The position numbers and the translations under genes were made by a program. A stretch of 64,000 nucleotides of DNA from Streptomyces blattellae (lineage in GTDB: Bacteria; Actinomycetota; Actinomycetes; Streptomycetales; Streptomycetaceae), in NCBI RefSeq assembly GCF_009709555.1, contig NZ_WJBG01000158.1, forward strand, positions 62,001 to 126,000, written 5' to 3'. Below are positions 17,471-26,407 of the stretch, piece by piece; position 1 is the stretch's first letter; each line of letters starts with the position of its first letter. The notes under the pieces are model-generated. The model saw only the letters and a program-made list of their open reading frames with translations, was not told where the DNA came from and did no database searches.

Positions 17471-18103
17471 ATGGCGAGACTTCATCTCTTCGACCTGGAC
17501 GGCACGTTGCTTCATGGCACCTCCGCGCCCATGGAGATCTCACGGCAGCTCGGACTTGAGGCTGAGACGGTGCTGCTGGAGCAGGCGATCTCTGCGGGGG
17601 AGATCGGGCCGCCGGAGTATGCGACGAGGGTGCACGGGCTATGGAGGGATCTCACCGAGGCGCATGTGTCCGCCGCCTTCGAGGGCGCACCGTGGCTGAC
17701 GCGCATCCGTGACGTCTGGGCGGAGGCCACGGCGCAGGGCGACTACTGCGCCGTGATCTCGCTCTCGCCGTCGTTCTTCGTCGAACGTCTCACGGCCTGG
17801 GGCGCGCACGCGGCCTATGGATCCCGCTTTCCCGCTCTCCCGTTCACTGAGCCTGTGGACCCTGCTGGAGTGCTCAGTGCTGCGGCCAAGGTCGAGATCG
17901 CTGACCTGCTGTGCGAGAAGTTCGGAGTAGCCCGCGCCGATTGCATCGCCTATGGCGACTCATCGTCGGACACGGACCTGTTCGGCGTGGTGCCGGTCTC
18001 CGTCGCGGTCAACGCGGACGCTGCGCTCTCCGGTCTCGCGACGCATTCCTACAAGGGGAAGGATCTGTGGGAAGCCTATGAATTGGTGCGTCATGCCCGG
18101 TAA
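17471..18103 (+). CDS. HAD hydrolase, SerB-like (HAD-IB) phosphatase
   Basis: 210 residues. HAD motif I is FDLDGTLL (residues 6-13, nucleophile Asp), motif II is the Ser in VISLSPS, and motif III/IV is YGDSSSDTDLF. The layout fits phosphoserine-phosphatase-like IB enzymes. The small-molecule substrate is unknown. ATG 17471; a frame open to 16364 runs through a GNAT gene on the other strand and is not coding. Confidence 0.85.
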   Translation: MARLHLFDLDGTLLHGTSAPMEISRQLGLEAETVLLEQAISAGEIGPPEYATRVHGLWRDLTEAHVSAAFEGAPWLTRIRDVWAEATAQGDYCAVISLSPSFFVERLTAWGAHAAYGSRFPALPFTEPVDPAGVLSAAAKVEIADLLCEKFGVARADCIAYGDSSSDTDLFGVVPVSVAVNADAALSGLATHSYKGKDLWEAYELVRHAR

Positions 18104-18520
18104 TTGAGGGAATTGCTGGTTCGCCCTCTCGCCTTATTCGTGGGGGAGCAAGGGGGGACTTGTGATCGGGGCGGCTGCCGGTATGGTCGACTCCGGTTCG
18201 CTTCCGGGGGCGGGGCACGCAGCTCTTGGTCCGGGCCGCGAGCAGGGCAATGCAGCCTAACGGGACGGAGAGATCGAAGACCCGCATTCCGGGTTATACG
18301 GCTGAGGCTTCCACGCGGGGTGGGATGCTGCGGTGACAGTACTGCGGCCAATGTCACACTCTCGCCTACTTGTCCGTACGCAGCACGAATACGGGTTGAA
18401 TGTGGCCGCATTGGCCGCGGCGCCGAACGGGACAGCAGAACCGTCTGCGGGGGAAAGCAGGCACCTTCCGACCGGGGAAGTGCGCAGACCGACCGAAAGA
18501 TGTTCGAGGCGAGGCACACC
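18104..18520 (+). other. Long leader/intergenic region before the globin-reductase gene
   Basis: 417 bp. I see no gene supported by codon pattern or ribosome-binding site, no parS site and no recognised riboswitch. It must carry the promoter of the globin-reductase gene. Confidence 0.5.
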
Positions 18521-20089
18521 ATGGACGCTCCGACCACCACGTCGGCCGACAACGGCACTTCCGGCGGCGGGGGCGGCTGGTTCACGCCGCGCAAGAAGCC
18601 GCCGGAGACTCCGCACGGCGAGCAGGATGCGGCAGAGGGCAGCCGCCTGGCCGGTATGCGGCCGATGAGCAGACATGCCTCCGTCACGGCCTCGGAGGGC
18701 AAGTCCCCCTCCGTCACAGCCTCGGAGGGCAAGTCTGCCTCCGTCATGGCCCCTGAGGGCACGCCGGAGACGGCCACCGTCGAGCCGCCGGCGCATGACC
18801 CCGCACGGGATGCCACGTCGCCCCCCGACATCACGCCAGGCAGCCCCGCAGCGCCGCTGTCCTCTCTGGCCGGCAGCCCGGCTGCTCCCCCGCCCCCGCT
18901 GCCCCTCCCAGCCGACCCTCCACCCCCTGAGCAGCGCGTGCCCGTCCAGCGGTCGAACTCTCCGGAGGACACCGCCTCGCCGGACGCCATTCTCATCCGC
19001 CGCACCATGGCCGAGGTCGGCCCGGTGGCTGACAAGGTCACCTCGTACTTCTACGCGCTGCTCTTCGTACGCCATCCCGACCTGCGGTCGCTGTTCCCGG
19101 CCGCGATGGACACCCAGCGGGACCGGCTGCTCAAGGCGCTGCTCACCGCGGCCGAGCACATCGACAACGCCCCGGTTCTCGTCGAGTACTTGCAGAACCT
19201 CGGCCGCGGCCACCGCAAGTACGGCACCCGTGCCGAGCACTATCCGGCGGTCGGCGAGTGCCTCATCGGCGCCCTGAGCCGGTACGCCGAGCCCATCTGG
19301 GACGCGGAGACGGAGGCGGCCTGGGTCCGGGCGTACACGATGATCTCGCAGGTGATGATCGACGCGGCGGCCGCGGACGAGTTGCGTGCCCCGGCCTGGT
19401 GGTACGCGGAGGTGGTCTCGCACGATCTCAGAACGCCGGACGTCGCGGTGATCACCGTCCGCCCGGACCAGCCCTATCCGTTCCTCGCCGGACAGTACGC
19501 GAGCCTGGAGACACCGTGGTGGCCGCGAATATGGCGGCACTACTCCTTCGCCTCGGCGCCCCGCTCCGACGGCCTGCTGTCGTTCCATGTGAAGGCCGTC
19601 CCCGCAGGCTGGGTCTCCAACGCCCTGGTACACCGCGCCCGGCCCGGCGACATCATCCGGCTCGGCCCGCCCGCCGGTTCGATGACCGTGGACCACACCA
19701 CGGACAGCGGGTTGCTCTGTCTGGGCGGCGGCACCGGCATAGCGCCCATCAAGGCCCTCGTCGAGGACGTAGCCGAGCACGGCGAGCGGCGACGGGTCGA
19801 GGTGTTCTACGGCGCCCGCACCGATCACGACCTGTACGACATCGACACCATGCTCAGACTCCAGCAGTCCCACCCCTGGCTCTCGGTCCGCGCGATCGTC
19901 GACCAGCAGGCGCACCTCCAGCTCCCCGACGCCGTACGCGAGTACGGCCCCTGGACCGAGTACGACGCCTATCTCTCGGGCCCGCCCGGAATGATCCGCA
20001 GTGGTGTGGACGCCCTGAGAGACGTCGGTATCCCGTCGGAGCGCATACGGCATGACTCGGTGGAGGAGCTGGTCGCCGCCGGGGACTGA
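18521..20089 (+). CDS. Flavohaemoglobin-like globin-reductase with long disordered N-terminus
   Basis: 522 residues. Residues 1-150 are low complexity (Gly, Pro and Ala rich) with near-identical repeats of SVTASEGKS. A globin domain follows (about 155-293): YFYALLFVRHPDLRSLFP holds the distal region and LGRGHRKYG the proximal haem His. Then comes a ferredoxin-reductase module (about 295-522) with FLAGQYASL and RHYSFAS (FAD) and GGGTGIAPI (NAD). Enzymes of this build oxidise nitric oxide to nitrate or act as globin reductases. ATG 18521 has GAGGCGAGG upstream; ATG 18500 is an alternative. It is convergent with the Nudix gene, with only 14 bp between. Confidence 0.85.
   Translation: MDAPTTTSADNGTSGGGGGWFTPRKKPPETPHGEQDAAEGSRLAGMRPMSRHASVTASEGKSPSVTASEGKSASVMAPEGTPETATVEPPAHDPARDATSPPDITPGSPAAPLSSLAGSPAAPPPPLPLPADPPPPEQRVPVQRSNSPEDTASPDAILIRRTMAEVGPVADKVTSYFYALLFVRHPDLRSLFPAAMDTQRDRLLKALLTAAEHIDNAPVLVEYLQNLGRGHRKYGTRAEHYPAVGECLIGALSRYAEPIWDAETEAAWVRAYTMISQVMIDAAAADELRAPAWWYAEVVSHDLRTPDVAVITVRPDQPYPFLAGQYASLETPWWPRIWRHYSFASAPRSDGLLSFHVKAVPAGWVSNALVHRARPGDIIRLGPPAGSMTVDHTTDSGLLCLGGGTGIAPIKALVEDVAEHGERRRVEVFYGARTDHDLYDIDTMLRLQQSHPWLSVRAIVDQQAHLQLPDAVREYGPWTEYDAYLSGPPGMIRSGVDALRDVGIPSERIRHDSVEELVAAGD
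18682..18767 (+). repeat. 30-bp tandem repeats in the linker of the globin-reductase
   Basis: About three imperfect copies of a unit encoding SVTASEGKS-type peptides. The first two copies differ at few bases. Confidence 0.7.
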
Positions 20090-20103
20090 TACCCAGCGCG
20101 GCA

Positions 20104-20586
20104 TCAGCCGAGGTCCGGGGCGTGCATCGCGCGTACGCCCTCGATGTTCCCGTCCAAGTAGTGCCGTAGCGACAGCGGGACGAGATGCACGGAAGCGATG
20201 CCCACGCGGGTGAACGGCACTCGTACGATCTCGTACTCGCCTGCGGGCTCGTCCACCTCGGGCCCGTGGCGCAGGGCCGGGTCCATGGAGCCCAGCCGGC
20301 AGACGAAGAAGTGCTGCACCTTCACTCCGGTCGCGCCGCCGTCCTCGCCGATGTGCTCGACGGTGTCCACGAAGCAGGGCACCACATCGATGATCTTGGC
20401 GCCGAGTTCTTCGTGGACCTCGCGGTGCAGGGCTTCGACAACGGTCGTGTCCTCCGGCTCGACCCCGCCACCGGGGGTGACCCAGTAGGGATCGACGCCG
20501 GGCTTGGTGCGCTTGATGAGGATCAGGTCGTCACCGTCCAGAAGAACGGCACGGGCGGTGCGCTTGACCACGGGTCGGACGGTCAT
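20104..20586 (-). CDS. Nudix hydrolase
   Basis: 160 residues with a full Nudix box: GGGVEPEDTTVVEALHREV followed by HEELG fits G-x5-E-x7-REU-x-EE-x-GU. It cleaves a nucleoside-diphosphate-linked compound using Mg2+. ATG 20586 was chosen because the protein then starts MTVRPVVKRTARAVLL; the longer frame upstream runs through a parS-like palindrome. Confidence 0.88.
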   Translation of the reverse strand: MTVRPVVKRTARAVLLDGDDLILIKRTKPGVDPYWVTPGGGVEPEDTTVVEALHREVHEELGAKIIDVVPCFVDTVEHIGEDGGATGVKVQHFFVCRLGSMDPALRHGPEVDEPAGEYEIVRVPFTRVGIASVHLVPLSLRHYLDGNIEGVRAMHAPDLG

Positions 20587-20607
20587 GGGAGAAATGTGGC
20601 CCGCGAT

Positions 20608-20621
20608 GTTCCACGTGAAAC
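20608..20621. promoter_or_regulatory. parS: parS-like site, one mismatch, inside a 28-bp palindrome
   Basis: GTTCCACGTGAAAC differs from parS at one base. The surrounding 20601-20628 is a near-perfect palindrome (CCGCGATGTT on the left, AACATCGCGG on the right). It sits just upstream of the Nudix start and could double as a hairpin or operator. Confidence 0.7.
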
Positions 20622-20674
20622 ATCGCGGCACGTCACCGCATGGGCTCGGGGCGTGATCTCTCGTGGTCGGCGGC

Positions 20675-21580
20675 TCAGCACCAGTCCGTGGCAGCCCGCT
20701 GCAGCCATTCATGGGCCCGGGCAATGTGCGGCATCGCCAGCGTGCCGGTACGCACCACCAGGAAGTACGTCCGCAGCGGCGGGACCGCGGGCTCGTGCAG
20801 GGCCACGACATCGCCGCGATCCAAGGCGTCGGCACAGAGATAGCGGGGCAGCACCGCGAGCCCGGCGCCCGCGGACGCGCAGGCGAGCACCGCGCGGAGA
20901 TCGGGAACGATGACGGCGCCGGAGGCGGCCGGTCGGGAGTCGAAGACGGAGGCCCAGTAGCGGGAGACGAACGGCAGTGACTCGTGCACCTCCACGACCG
21001 GGAGGTTCTTCAGGACGGGTGCCCCCTTGCGGCACAGCTTCACGGAGCCGATCTGCTCGGCCCAGCGCGGGGCGGAGACCAGGACGTGCTCTTCGTCGCA
21101 GAGCGGAGTCGCCGTGAGCAGAGCACCACGCGGACGGGCCGTAGTGATGGCCAGATCGTGATGCCCGGCGGCAAGACCCTCCAAGGTTTCCTCGGCGTTC
21201 CCGAAGGAGGCGCGCAGCGCGAAGCCCTGTCCCTCCTCACCGGTCAGCTCGGTGAGCGCGGGCAGCGCCCGCTCGGCGGTGAACTCGGGGGGCCCGGCGA
21301 GATGCAGGGTGCGCAAGGAGGACTCGTCGTCGATCCCGGTCTCGGCGATCTCGACCAGTGCGTCCAGATGAGGCGCGGCCTTGTGCGCGAGTTCGTCGCC
21401 GATGGTCGTCGGTGTCACGCCACGCGCCTGCCGCAGGAACAGGGGGCGGCCCAGCTGCCGCTCCAGGGTGCGGATCTGGGAGGTGACGGCCGGCTGCGAC
21501 AGTCCGAGCAGCGCGGCGGCGCGGGTGAAGGAACCGGCCCTGTGCACGGTCACAAAGGTGCGCAGCAAGGCCAGATCCAT
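20675..21580 (-). CDS. LysR-type transcriptional regulator
   Basis: 301 residues. The winged helix-turn-helix is at the N-terminus (MDLALLRTFVTVHRAGSFTRAAALLGLSQPAVTSQIRTLE, in two overlapping blocks over residues 1-40), followed by a periplasmic-binding-protein-like effector domain. The ribosome-binding site GGGGAGGG precedes ATG 21580. No divergent partner points to a target; the trans-sulfuration gene upstream runs the same way but is separated by a strong terminator. Confidence 0.92.
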   Translation of the reverse strand: MDLALLRTFVTVHRAGSFTRAAALLGLSQPAVTSQIRTLERQLGRPLFLRQARGVTPTTIGDELAHKAAPHLDALVEIAETGIDDESSLRTLHLAGPPEFTAERALPALTELTGEEGQGFALRASFGNAEETLEGLAAGHHDLAITTARPRGALLTATPLCDEEHVLVSAPRWAEQIGSVKLCRKGAPVLKNLPVVEVHESLPFVSRYWASVFDSRPAASGAVIVPDLRAVLACASAGAGLAVLPRYLCADALDRGDVVALHEPAVPPLRTYFLVVRTGTLAMPHIARAHEWLQRAATDWC

Positions 21581-21727
21581 GGCGCACCCTCCCCTTCTTC
21601 GCTTTCCCTGACCCCTGGGCCGCGCCCCAACTATAAATAAGTCGATAGGTTGCTGTCGCTACTGTGATTGGACACTGACACAGAGTCAACTAGCCTTGTT
21701 CGCGCGGTTCTTCGCGCACGGAACCGA

Positions 21728-21766
21728 GGACGGTCCGAGCCACGAGGGGGGAGGCTCGGACCGTCC
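21728..21766 (-). terminator. Terminator of the lyase-ptpA transcript
   Basis: Perfect 14-bp stem (21728-21741 with 21753-21766) with an 11-nt loop, 44 bases after the stop of the trans-sulfuration gene. Confidence 0.8.
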
Positions 21767-21809
21767 GTTGTACGTAGCCGGACACCGTCTCCGCGCCGGT
21801 GAGAAGCGG

Positions 21810-22964
21810 TCAGTCGGCCGACTCGTCGAGCGCACGCAGCACATCGGCGACCAGATCCTCGGGATCCTCGGCACCGACGGAGAGACGGATGAAGCCCTCC
21901 GGCACGGCATCCCCACCCCAGCGTCCGCGGCGCTCCGCCGTGGAGCGCACCCCGCCGAAACTCGTCGCGTCGTCGACGAGCCGCAGGGCGCCGAGAAAAC
22001 GGTCGGCACGCGCGCGCGTGGGCAGCGTGAAGGAGACGACGCATCCATAACGGTGCATCTGCTGTGAGGCGATCTTGTACGAGGGGTCGCTCATGAGTCC
22101 CGGGTAGCGCACCCCGAGTTCCTCGGGCCAGTCGCGCAGCGCCTCGGCGACCGCGAGGGCAGTGCCGCTCTGCCGGTCCACCCGCAGTGGGAGCGTCGCG
22201 ACGGAACGGTGCGCGAGCCAGGCCTCCATGGGCCCCGGGATCGCCCCGACGATCTTCCGCCAGCGGCGTACGGCCGCCATGTCCTCGGCGTCGCGGCCGA
22301 CGACGTAGCCCAGGAGGACGTCCCCGTGCCCGGTGAGCTGCTTGGTGCCGCTGGCCACGGAGAAGTCGGCGCCCAGCTCCAGCGGGCGCTGCCCGAGCGG
22401 TGTCGCGAGGGTGTTGTCGACGGCGACAAGGGCGCCCCGCGCGTGGGCCGCTTCGACGAGCCGCCGGATGTCGCACACGTCCAGCCCGGGGTTCGACGGG
22501 GTCTCGATCCACAGCAGCTTGGCGCCGTCGAGGACCTCCAGCTGGGTGTCGCCTCCGGTGGGAGCGGTGCGCACCTCGATGCCGTAGGACTCCAGCTGTG
22601 TGCGCAACAGGGGCAGCGCCTGGTAGCCGTCGCTGGGCAGGACAACCGTTTCGCCGGAGTGCAGCTGGGAGAAGACGACGGAGGAGATGGCGGCCATGCC
22701 GGAGGCGAAGACCAGTGTCTCGACGCCGTCCTGCCCAGGGGCTTCCAGATCGCCGATCGCGCGCTCCAGATGCGTCCAGGTCGGGTTATCGTCGCGGCCG
22801 TAGGCGTACGGGCCGGTCGGGTCGCCCGGCAGATGGTAGTGCGCGGCGAACACCGGACCGGGCAGCGTCGGCTCGTACTTGACCGGCTCGGGGAGCCCGG
22901 CGCGCACCGCGCGCGTGCCTTCGCCGGTGGCCGGACCACCCCTGCCCGCTGCGGAATCGTTCAC
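21810..22964 (-). CDS. Trans-sulfuration PLP enzyme (cystathionine gamma-lyase family)
   Basis: 384 residues of the Cys/Met metabolism PLP family. It contains FASGMAAISSV (cofactor phosphate binding), DNTLATPLGQRPLELGAD, and SGTKQLTGHGDVLLG, whose Lys (about residue 207) forms the Schiff base. Known members make or break cystathionine or cleave cysteine or methionine; the exact reaction is not certain. It starts at GTG 22964, which overlaps the stop of ptpA by four bases, so the two are translationally coupled. Confidence 0.85.
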   Translation of the reverse strand: MNDSAAGRGGPATGEGTRAVRAGLPEPVKYEPTLPGPVFAAHYHLPGDPTGPYAYGRDDNPTWTHLERAIGDLEAPGQDGVETLVFASGMAAISSVVFSQLHSGETVVLPSDGYQALPLLRTQLESYGIEVRTAPTGGDTQLEVLDGAKLLWIETPSNPGLDVCDIRRLVEAAHARGALVAVDNTLATPLGQRPLELGADFSVASGTKQLTGHGDVLLGYVVGRDAEDMAAVRRWRKIVGAIPGPMEAWLAHRSVATLPLRVDRQSGTALAVAEALRDWPEELGVRYPGLMSDPSYKIASQQMHRYGCVVSFTLPTRARADRFLGALRLVDDATSFGGVRSTAERRGRWGGDAVPEGFIRLSVGAEDPEDLVADVLRALDESAD

Positions 22965-23452
22965 GCTGCCTCTCCCTCCACTTGCACGCGGACCGCGGCG
23001 AGCAGTCCCGTGCTCGCCGCCTCCACCATCTCAAGACACTCCTCGAAGCCGTCCATCCCTCCGTAGTACGGGTCCGGGACGTCGAGGTCGCCGTGGGCGG
23101 CGGGGTCGTAGGAACGCAGCAGCCGCACCTTCGCCGCGTCCTGCTCGGTGGGTGCGAGGCGGCGCAGGGCCTTGAGGTGGCCGGTGTCGAGAGCGATGAC
23201 GAGGTCGAGGTGGGAGAACCAGGAGGCCTGGAACCGGCGGGCCGTGTGCTCGCCGGCGTAGCCGTGCTCCTTGAGGACGGCGACGGTGCGCGGGTCGGCT
23301 CCGTCGCCCTCGTGCCAGCCGCCCGTGCCGGCGCTGTCGACCTCGACGAGCTCATCGAGCCCGGCCGCCGCCACGCGCGCGTGGAAGACGGATTCGGCCA
23401 TCGGGGAGCGGCAGATGTTGCCGGTGCAGACGAAGCAGACGCGGTAGGGCAT
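22961..23452 (-). CDS. ptpA: Low-molecular-weight protein tyrosine phosphatase
   Basis: 163 residues. The P-loop CTGNICRS (residues 9-16, C-x5-R) is at the very N-terminus and the general acid Asp is in VPDPYYGG (about 127-134). These are all the catalytic residues of the LMW-PTP family. S. coelicolor PtpA is a known enzyme of this family that affects antibiotic production. It lies 7 bp after the holin-like gene and overlaps the lyase gene by 4 bp, so the three probably form one operon. Confidence 0.92.
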   Translation of the reverse strand: MPYRVCFVCTGNICRSPMAESVFHARVAAAGLDELVEVDSAGTGGWHEGDGADPRTVAVLKEHGYAGEHTARRFQASWFSHLDLVIALDTGHLKALRRLAPTEQDAAKVRLLRSYDPAAHGDLDVPDPYYGGMDGFEECLEMVEAASTGLLAAVRVQVEGEAA

Positions 23453-23459
23453 GCCGTAC

Positions 23460-23840
23460 TCAGTCCTTGCTGTCGGGCAGGACCACGTGGAGCGCCCAGG
23501 AGACGACAGAGATGATCAGGCCGCCCACGACCGCGGTCCAGAAGCCCTCGACGTGGAAGCTCAGGTCGAGCTTGTCGGCGAGCCACGAGGTGAGCAACAG
23601 CATCAGCGCGTTGACGACCAGGGTGAACAGGCCGAGCGTCAGGATGAGCAGTGGCAGACTGAACAGCTGCACGATGGGCTTGACCAGGGAGTTCACCAGT
23701 CCGAAGACCAGGGCGACGAGGAGGAGCGTCCAGATCTCCTTGCCCGTGCTGTCCCCGGTCAGGGTGATCTTGTCGAGCAGCCATACGGCGACCGCCAGGG
23801 CGCCTGCGTTGGCGATCGTCTTGACTACGAAATTCTTCAT
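23460..23840 (-). CDS. Phage-holin family (Pfam 04020-like) four-helix membrane protein
   Basis: 126 residues with four hydrophobic helices and the family block LLVALVFGLVNSLVKPIVQL; also GLFTLVVNALMLLLTSWLAD. Chromosomal members are widespread and of unknown function; the holin name is inherited from fold similarity. First gene of a run with ptpA and the lyase gene. Confidence 0.85.
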   Translation of the reverse strand: MKNFVVKTIANAGALAVAVWLLDKITLTGDSTGKEIWTLLLVALVFGLVNSLVKPIVQLFSLPLLILTLGLFTLVVNALMLLLTSWLADKLDLSFHVEGFWTAVVGGLIISVVSWALHVVLPDSKD

Positions 23841-23900
23841 GTGTCTGATCGTGGCAGACGAGATCGGTCACTAGCAGTGGGACAAGGGCGGACGACGACG

Positions 23901-24218
23901 ATGAAGGCATTCCGGCTGGATGAACTGGAGGCGGAGCGCGCCGCCAATGAGGGCGCCTACCTGCAGTTTCTGCGGGAGCAGAACATGTCGGTCGGCCTGT
24001 ACGCACTCAACGCGGGCGAGCATGATCCACAGAAGCCGCACAACCAGGACGAGGTCTACTTCGTTGTGAGCGGCCGTGCCGCGATCACGGTCGGTTTGGA
24101 GACCACGCAGGTGGCGCGTGGCAGCGTGGTGTACGTGCCGGCCGGGGTCGCCCACAGGTTCCACCACATCAGCGAGGACCTGCGGGTGCTGGTGGTGTTC
24201 TCTCCGCCCGAGAGCTGA
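23901..24218 (+). CDS. Small cupin-domain protein
   Basis: 105 residues, a single beta-barrel cupin. Motif 1 is HDPQKPHNQDEVYFVVSG (His, Gln/Glu metal ligands) and motif 2 is PAGVAHRFHH. It could be a metal-binding enzyme or sensor. ATG 23901; divergent from the holin-like gene with a 60-bp gap. Confidence 0.85.
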   Translation: MKAFRLDELEAERAANEGAYLQFLREQNMSVGLYALNAGEHDPQKPHNQDEVYFVVSGRAAITVGLETTQVARGSVVYVPAGVAHRFHHISEDLRVLVVFSPPES

Positions 24219-24395
24219 CCTGTCACCTCGGATTCCCTAGGGGATCGATCAGGGGAGGACAAGGGCTGTGAGGCACCCGCTGTGCCCCCTCGCGGTCCTA
24301 GCATCGAGTGCAGGACACCAGAAGGATCCGGTACCGAGAGGACCGGACATCGACGCACCCGGCACAGCGACGGGCGGAGAGTAAGGACAAGGGCG

Positions 24396-24608
24396 ATGCG
24401 AGAGATCTTCACGGGACTTCCGTGGTGGGTGAAGTGGATCGCGGTGCCTGTCATCGCCCTGGTCGTGTTCGGCGGGCTGATCGCCAGCGTCGTCGGCTTC
24501 GTCATCGGGCTGCTGTTCAAGCTGCTGGTCTTCGTGGCACTGGTCGGTGGACTCATCTACGTCGTACGGAAGTTCACTTCGAGTTCCGCCTCGCGCAGCG
24601 ACTGGTGA
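24396..24608 (+). CDS. DUF5326-like small membrane protein
   Basis: 70 residues: MREIFTGLPWWVKWIAVP, then one long or two short hydrophobic helices and a Ser-rich basic tail. I recognise it as a small family conserved in streptomycetes, of unknown function. AAGG precedes ATG 24396, and a strong hairpin follows the stop. Confidence 0.75.
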   Translation: MREIFTGLPWWVKWIAVPVIALVVFGGLIASVVGFVIGLLFKLLVFVALVGGLIYVVRKFTSSSASRSDW

Positions 24609-24611
24609 GCA

Positions 24612-24657
24612 CCGAGGGGAGCCGGTGAGCGGTAACAGGAATCACCGGTTCCCTCGG
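24612..24657 (+). terminator. Terminator after the DUF5326-like gene
   Basis: A stem of about 16 bp with one bulge (24612-24628 with 24642-24657), starting 4 bases after the stop codon. It insulates ssgR. Confidence 0.75.
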
Positions 24658-24808
24658 GCGAGGGAAGTTTTCCCGGCGGGCCGACTGTGAGCGGTGGCAG
24701 ACGGTTAAAGTCCGGAATTCGACGCGGGGCTACGAACCCCGCGAGCGGCGTACACCCCCTCCCGTGTTTCCCCCCGCACGGGCTGCCCCCTCGCATCGGG
24801 AGTGACCC

Positions 24809-25705
24809 TTGGCCACGGCTGACACCGCACCCGCAGACCCCCACGCACCCACCGCAGCCGTCCTGACTCCGGGAACCCGCATGAGACCCCCGGAACAGCC
24901 CGGCCCCCGGGAGCGGCAGCCCCGGCAGCAGACAGCTGCCACTGAGGAGCAGCCGCACTCCGCGACGCTCATCGGATCCGTACAGCGCGCCATGCGCCTC
25001 CTGGAATCGGTCGCCGAGCATGCGCACGGCGCCCCCGCCAAACAGCTGGCCCGCGAGACCGGCCTGGCGCTGCCCACGGCGTACCACCTGCTGCGCACTC
25101 TCGTGCACGAGGGCTATCTGCGCCGTGACAAGGGGCTGTTCTTCCTCGGGGAGGCCGCTGAGCGGCTGAGCAGCAGCGGCGCCCGGCAGAAACGTCGCAG
25201 CACGGTCGTCGAGACGCTGGCGGTCTGGCGCGACGCCATCGGCGTACCCGTGTACTACGCGATGTACCAGGACGGCGAGATCGAAGTCATGTGTGTCTCG
25301 GACACCCCGGGCAATCCGGCGGTGGAGGAGTGGGCCGACTTTCGCGAGACCGGGCATGCGCACGCCATCGGACAGTGTCTGCTGTCCCAGCTCGACGAGG
25401 ACGCCCGCCGCGACCACCTCGATCGCTATCCCGTGCAGTCCATCACCCCCTACACCGTGCGAGACGACCACGCGCTGCTGCGCCGCCTGGAACGGACGCG
25501 GCGGACGCAACCGGTGACGGAGCGGCAGGAGTATGCGCTCGGGACCGTGTGCGCGGCGATTCCGATCACCGTGGGTGCCACGGCCGCGACCGTGGCCATC
25601 TCGATGCCCGCCCACCAAGCGGATCGTCTGCTGCCCGCAGTGCGGCAGTTGCAAGGCGAGATCGGGCGACTCCTGGGCTCGCTGGCGATCTCTATCAGCA
25701 TCTGA
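24809..25705 (+). CDS. ssgR: IclR-family activator of sporulation gene ssgA
   Basis: 298 residues. The winged HTH is at about 53-115 (RAMRLLESVAEHA, then LARETGLALPTAYHLLRTLVHEGYL), followed by an IclR effector domain with GHAHAIGQCLLSQLDEDARRDHLDRYP. In S. coelicolor SsgR directly activates ssgA, the next gene here. TTG 24809 has GGGAG upstream, but the first 50 residues are low-complexity Pro/Ala/Gln, so the true start could be internal. Confidence 0.9.
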   Translation: MATADTAPADPHAPTAAVLTPGTRMRPPEQPGPRERQPRQQTAATEEQPHSATLIGSVQRAMRLLESVAEHAHGAPAKQLARETGLALPTAYHLLRTLVHEGYLRRDKGLFFLGEAAERLSSSGARQKRRSTVVETLAVWRDAIGVPVYYAMYQDGEIEVMCVSDTPGNPAVEEWADFRETGHAHAIGQCLLSQLDEDARRDHLDRYPVQSITPYTVRDDHALLRRLERTRRTQPVTERQEYALGTVCAAIPITVGATAATVAISMPAHQADRLLPAVRQLQGEIGRLLGSLAISISI

Positions 25706-25833
25706 AAACTCACTCCTTGTGATCTGCCGTGTACGTTCAGCAAGATGCCTTCAATGCCGGGGACCCATACCCGGCCAGACGATGGCAAATGACGGGACAG
25801 GCGATGCGCGAGTCCGTACAGGCAGAGGTCATG

Positions 25834-26241
25834 ATGAGCTTTCTCGTGTCCGAGGAGCTCTCCTTCCGTATCCCGGTGGAGTTGCGCTACGAGACCGATG
25901 ATCCCTATGCCGTGCGGCTGACGTTCCATCTGCCCGGTGACGCCCCCGTGACCTGGGCGTTCGGGCGGGAGCTGTTGATCGACGGGGTGGGCCGGCCGTG
26001 CGGAGAGGGCGACGTCCGCGTCTCGCCCGCCGAAACCGACACGCTCGGCGACGTCCTGATCCGGCTTCAGGTCGGCGGCGACCAGGCCGTGTTCCGTTCC
26101 TCGGCGGCACCGCTCGTGGCCTTTCTCGACCGCACCGACAAGCTGGTGCCGTTGGGCCAGGAGGGTGCCCTCGCCGACTTCGACGCACACCTCGACGAGG
26201 CGCTGGACCGCATCCTCGCGGAGGAGCAGAGCACAGGGTGA
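25834..26241 (+). CDS. ssgA: SsgA, sporulation-specific cell division activator
   Basis: 135 residues beginning MSFLVSEELSFRIPVELRY, containing HLPGDAPVTWAFGREL and PLVAFLDRTDKLVPLGQE. It is the founding member of the SsgA-like proteins, which mark future septum sites and recruit SsgB and FtsZ in aerial hyphae. ATG 25834 is preferred: AGAGG ends 5 bases upstream, whereas ATG 25831 is too close and ATG 25804 would add ten residues absent from the family. Controlled by SsgR from the gene just upstream. Confidence 0.93.
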   Translation: MSFLVSEELSFRIPVELRYETDDPYAVRLTFHLPGDAPVTWAFGRELLIDGVGRPCGEGDVRVSPAETDTLGDVLIRLQVGGDQAVFRSSAAPLVAFLDRTDKLVPLGQEGALADFDAHLDEALDRILAEEQSTG

Positions 26242-26353
26242 AAGCGCGGTGAAACGGTGTGGGGGGCGGTGGTGAGGCAACGGTTCGCCAGGGCTGTGCA
26301 GCCGCGCAGGAACGCTTTTGCGAGGCGGGACGGAGCGAGCGATTGCGGGCTTG

Positions 26354-26386
26354 GTGTCTGCCGGTGGTGACCGGCACGGCAGACAC
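26354..26386. terminator. Hairpin between convergent ssgA and YibE/F genes
   Basis: GTGTCTGCCG (26354-26363) pairs perfectly with CGGCAGACAC (26377-26386). A second short stem (CACCCGG TAA CCGGGTG) follows at 26385-26401. Confidence 0.7.
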
Positions 26387-26407
26387 CCGGTAACCGGGTG
26401 CGGCCCC

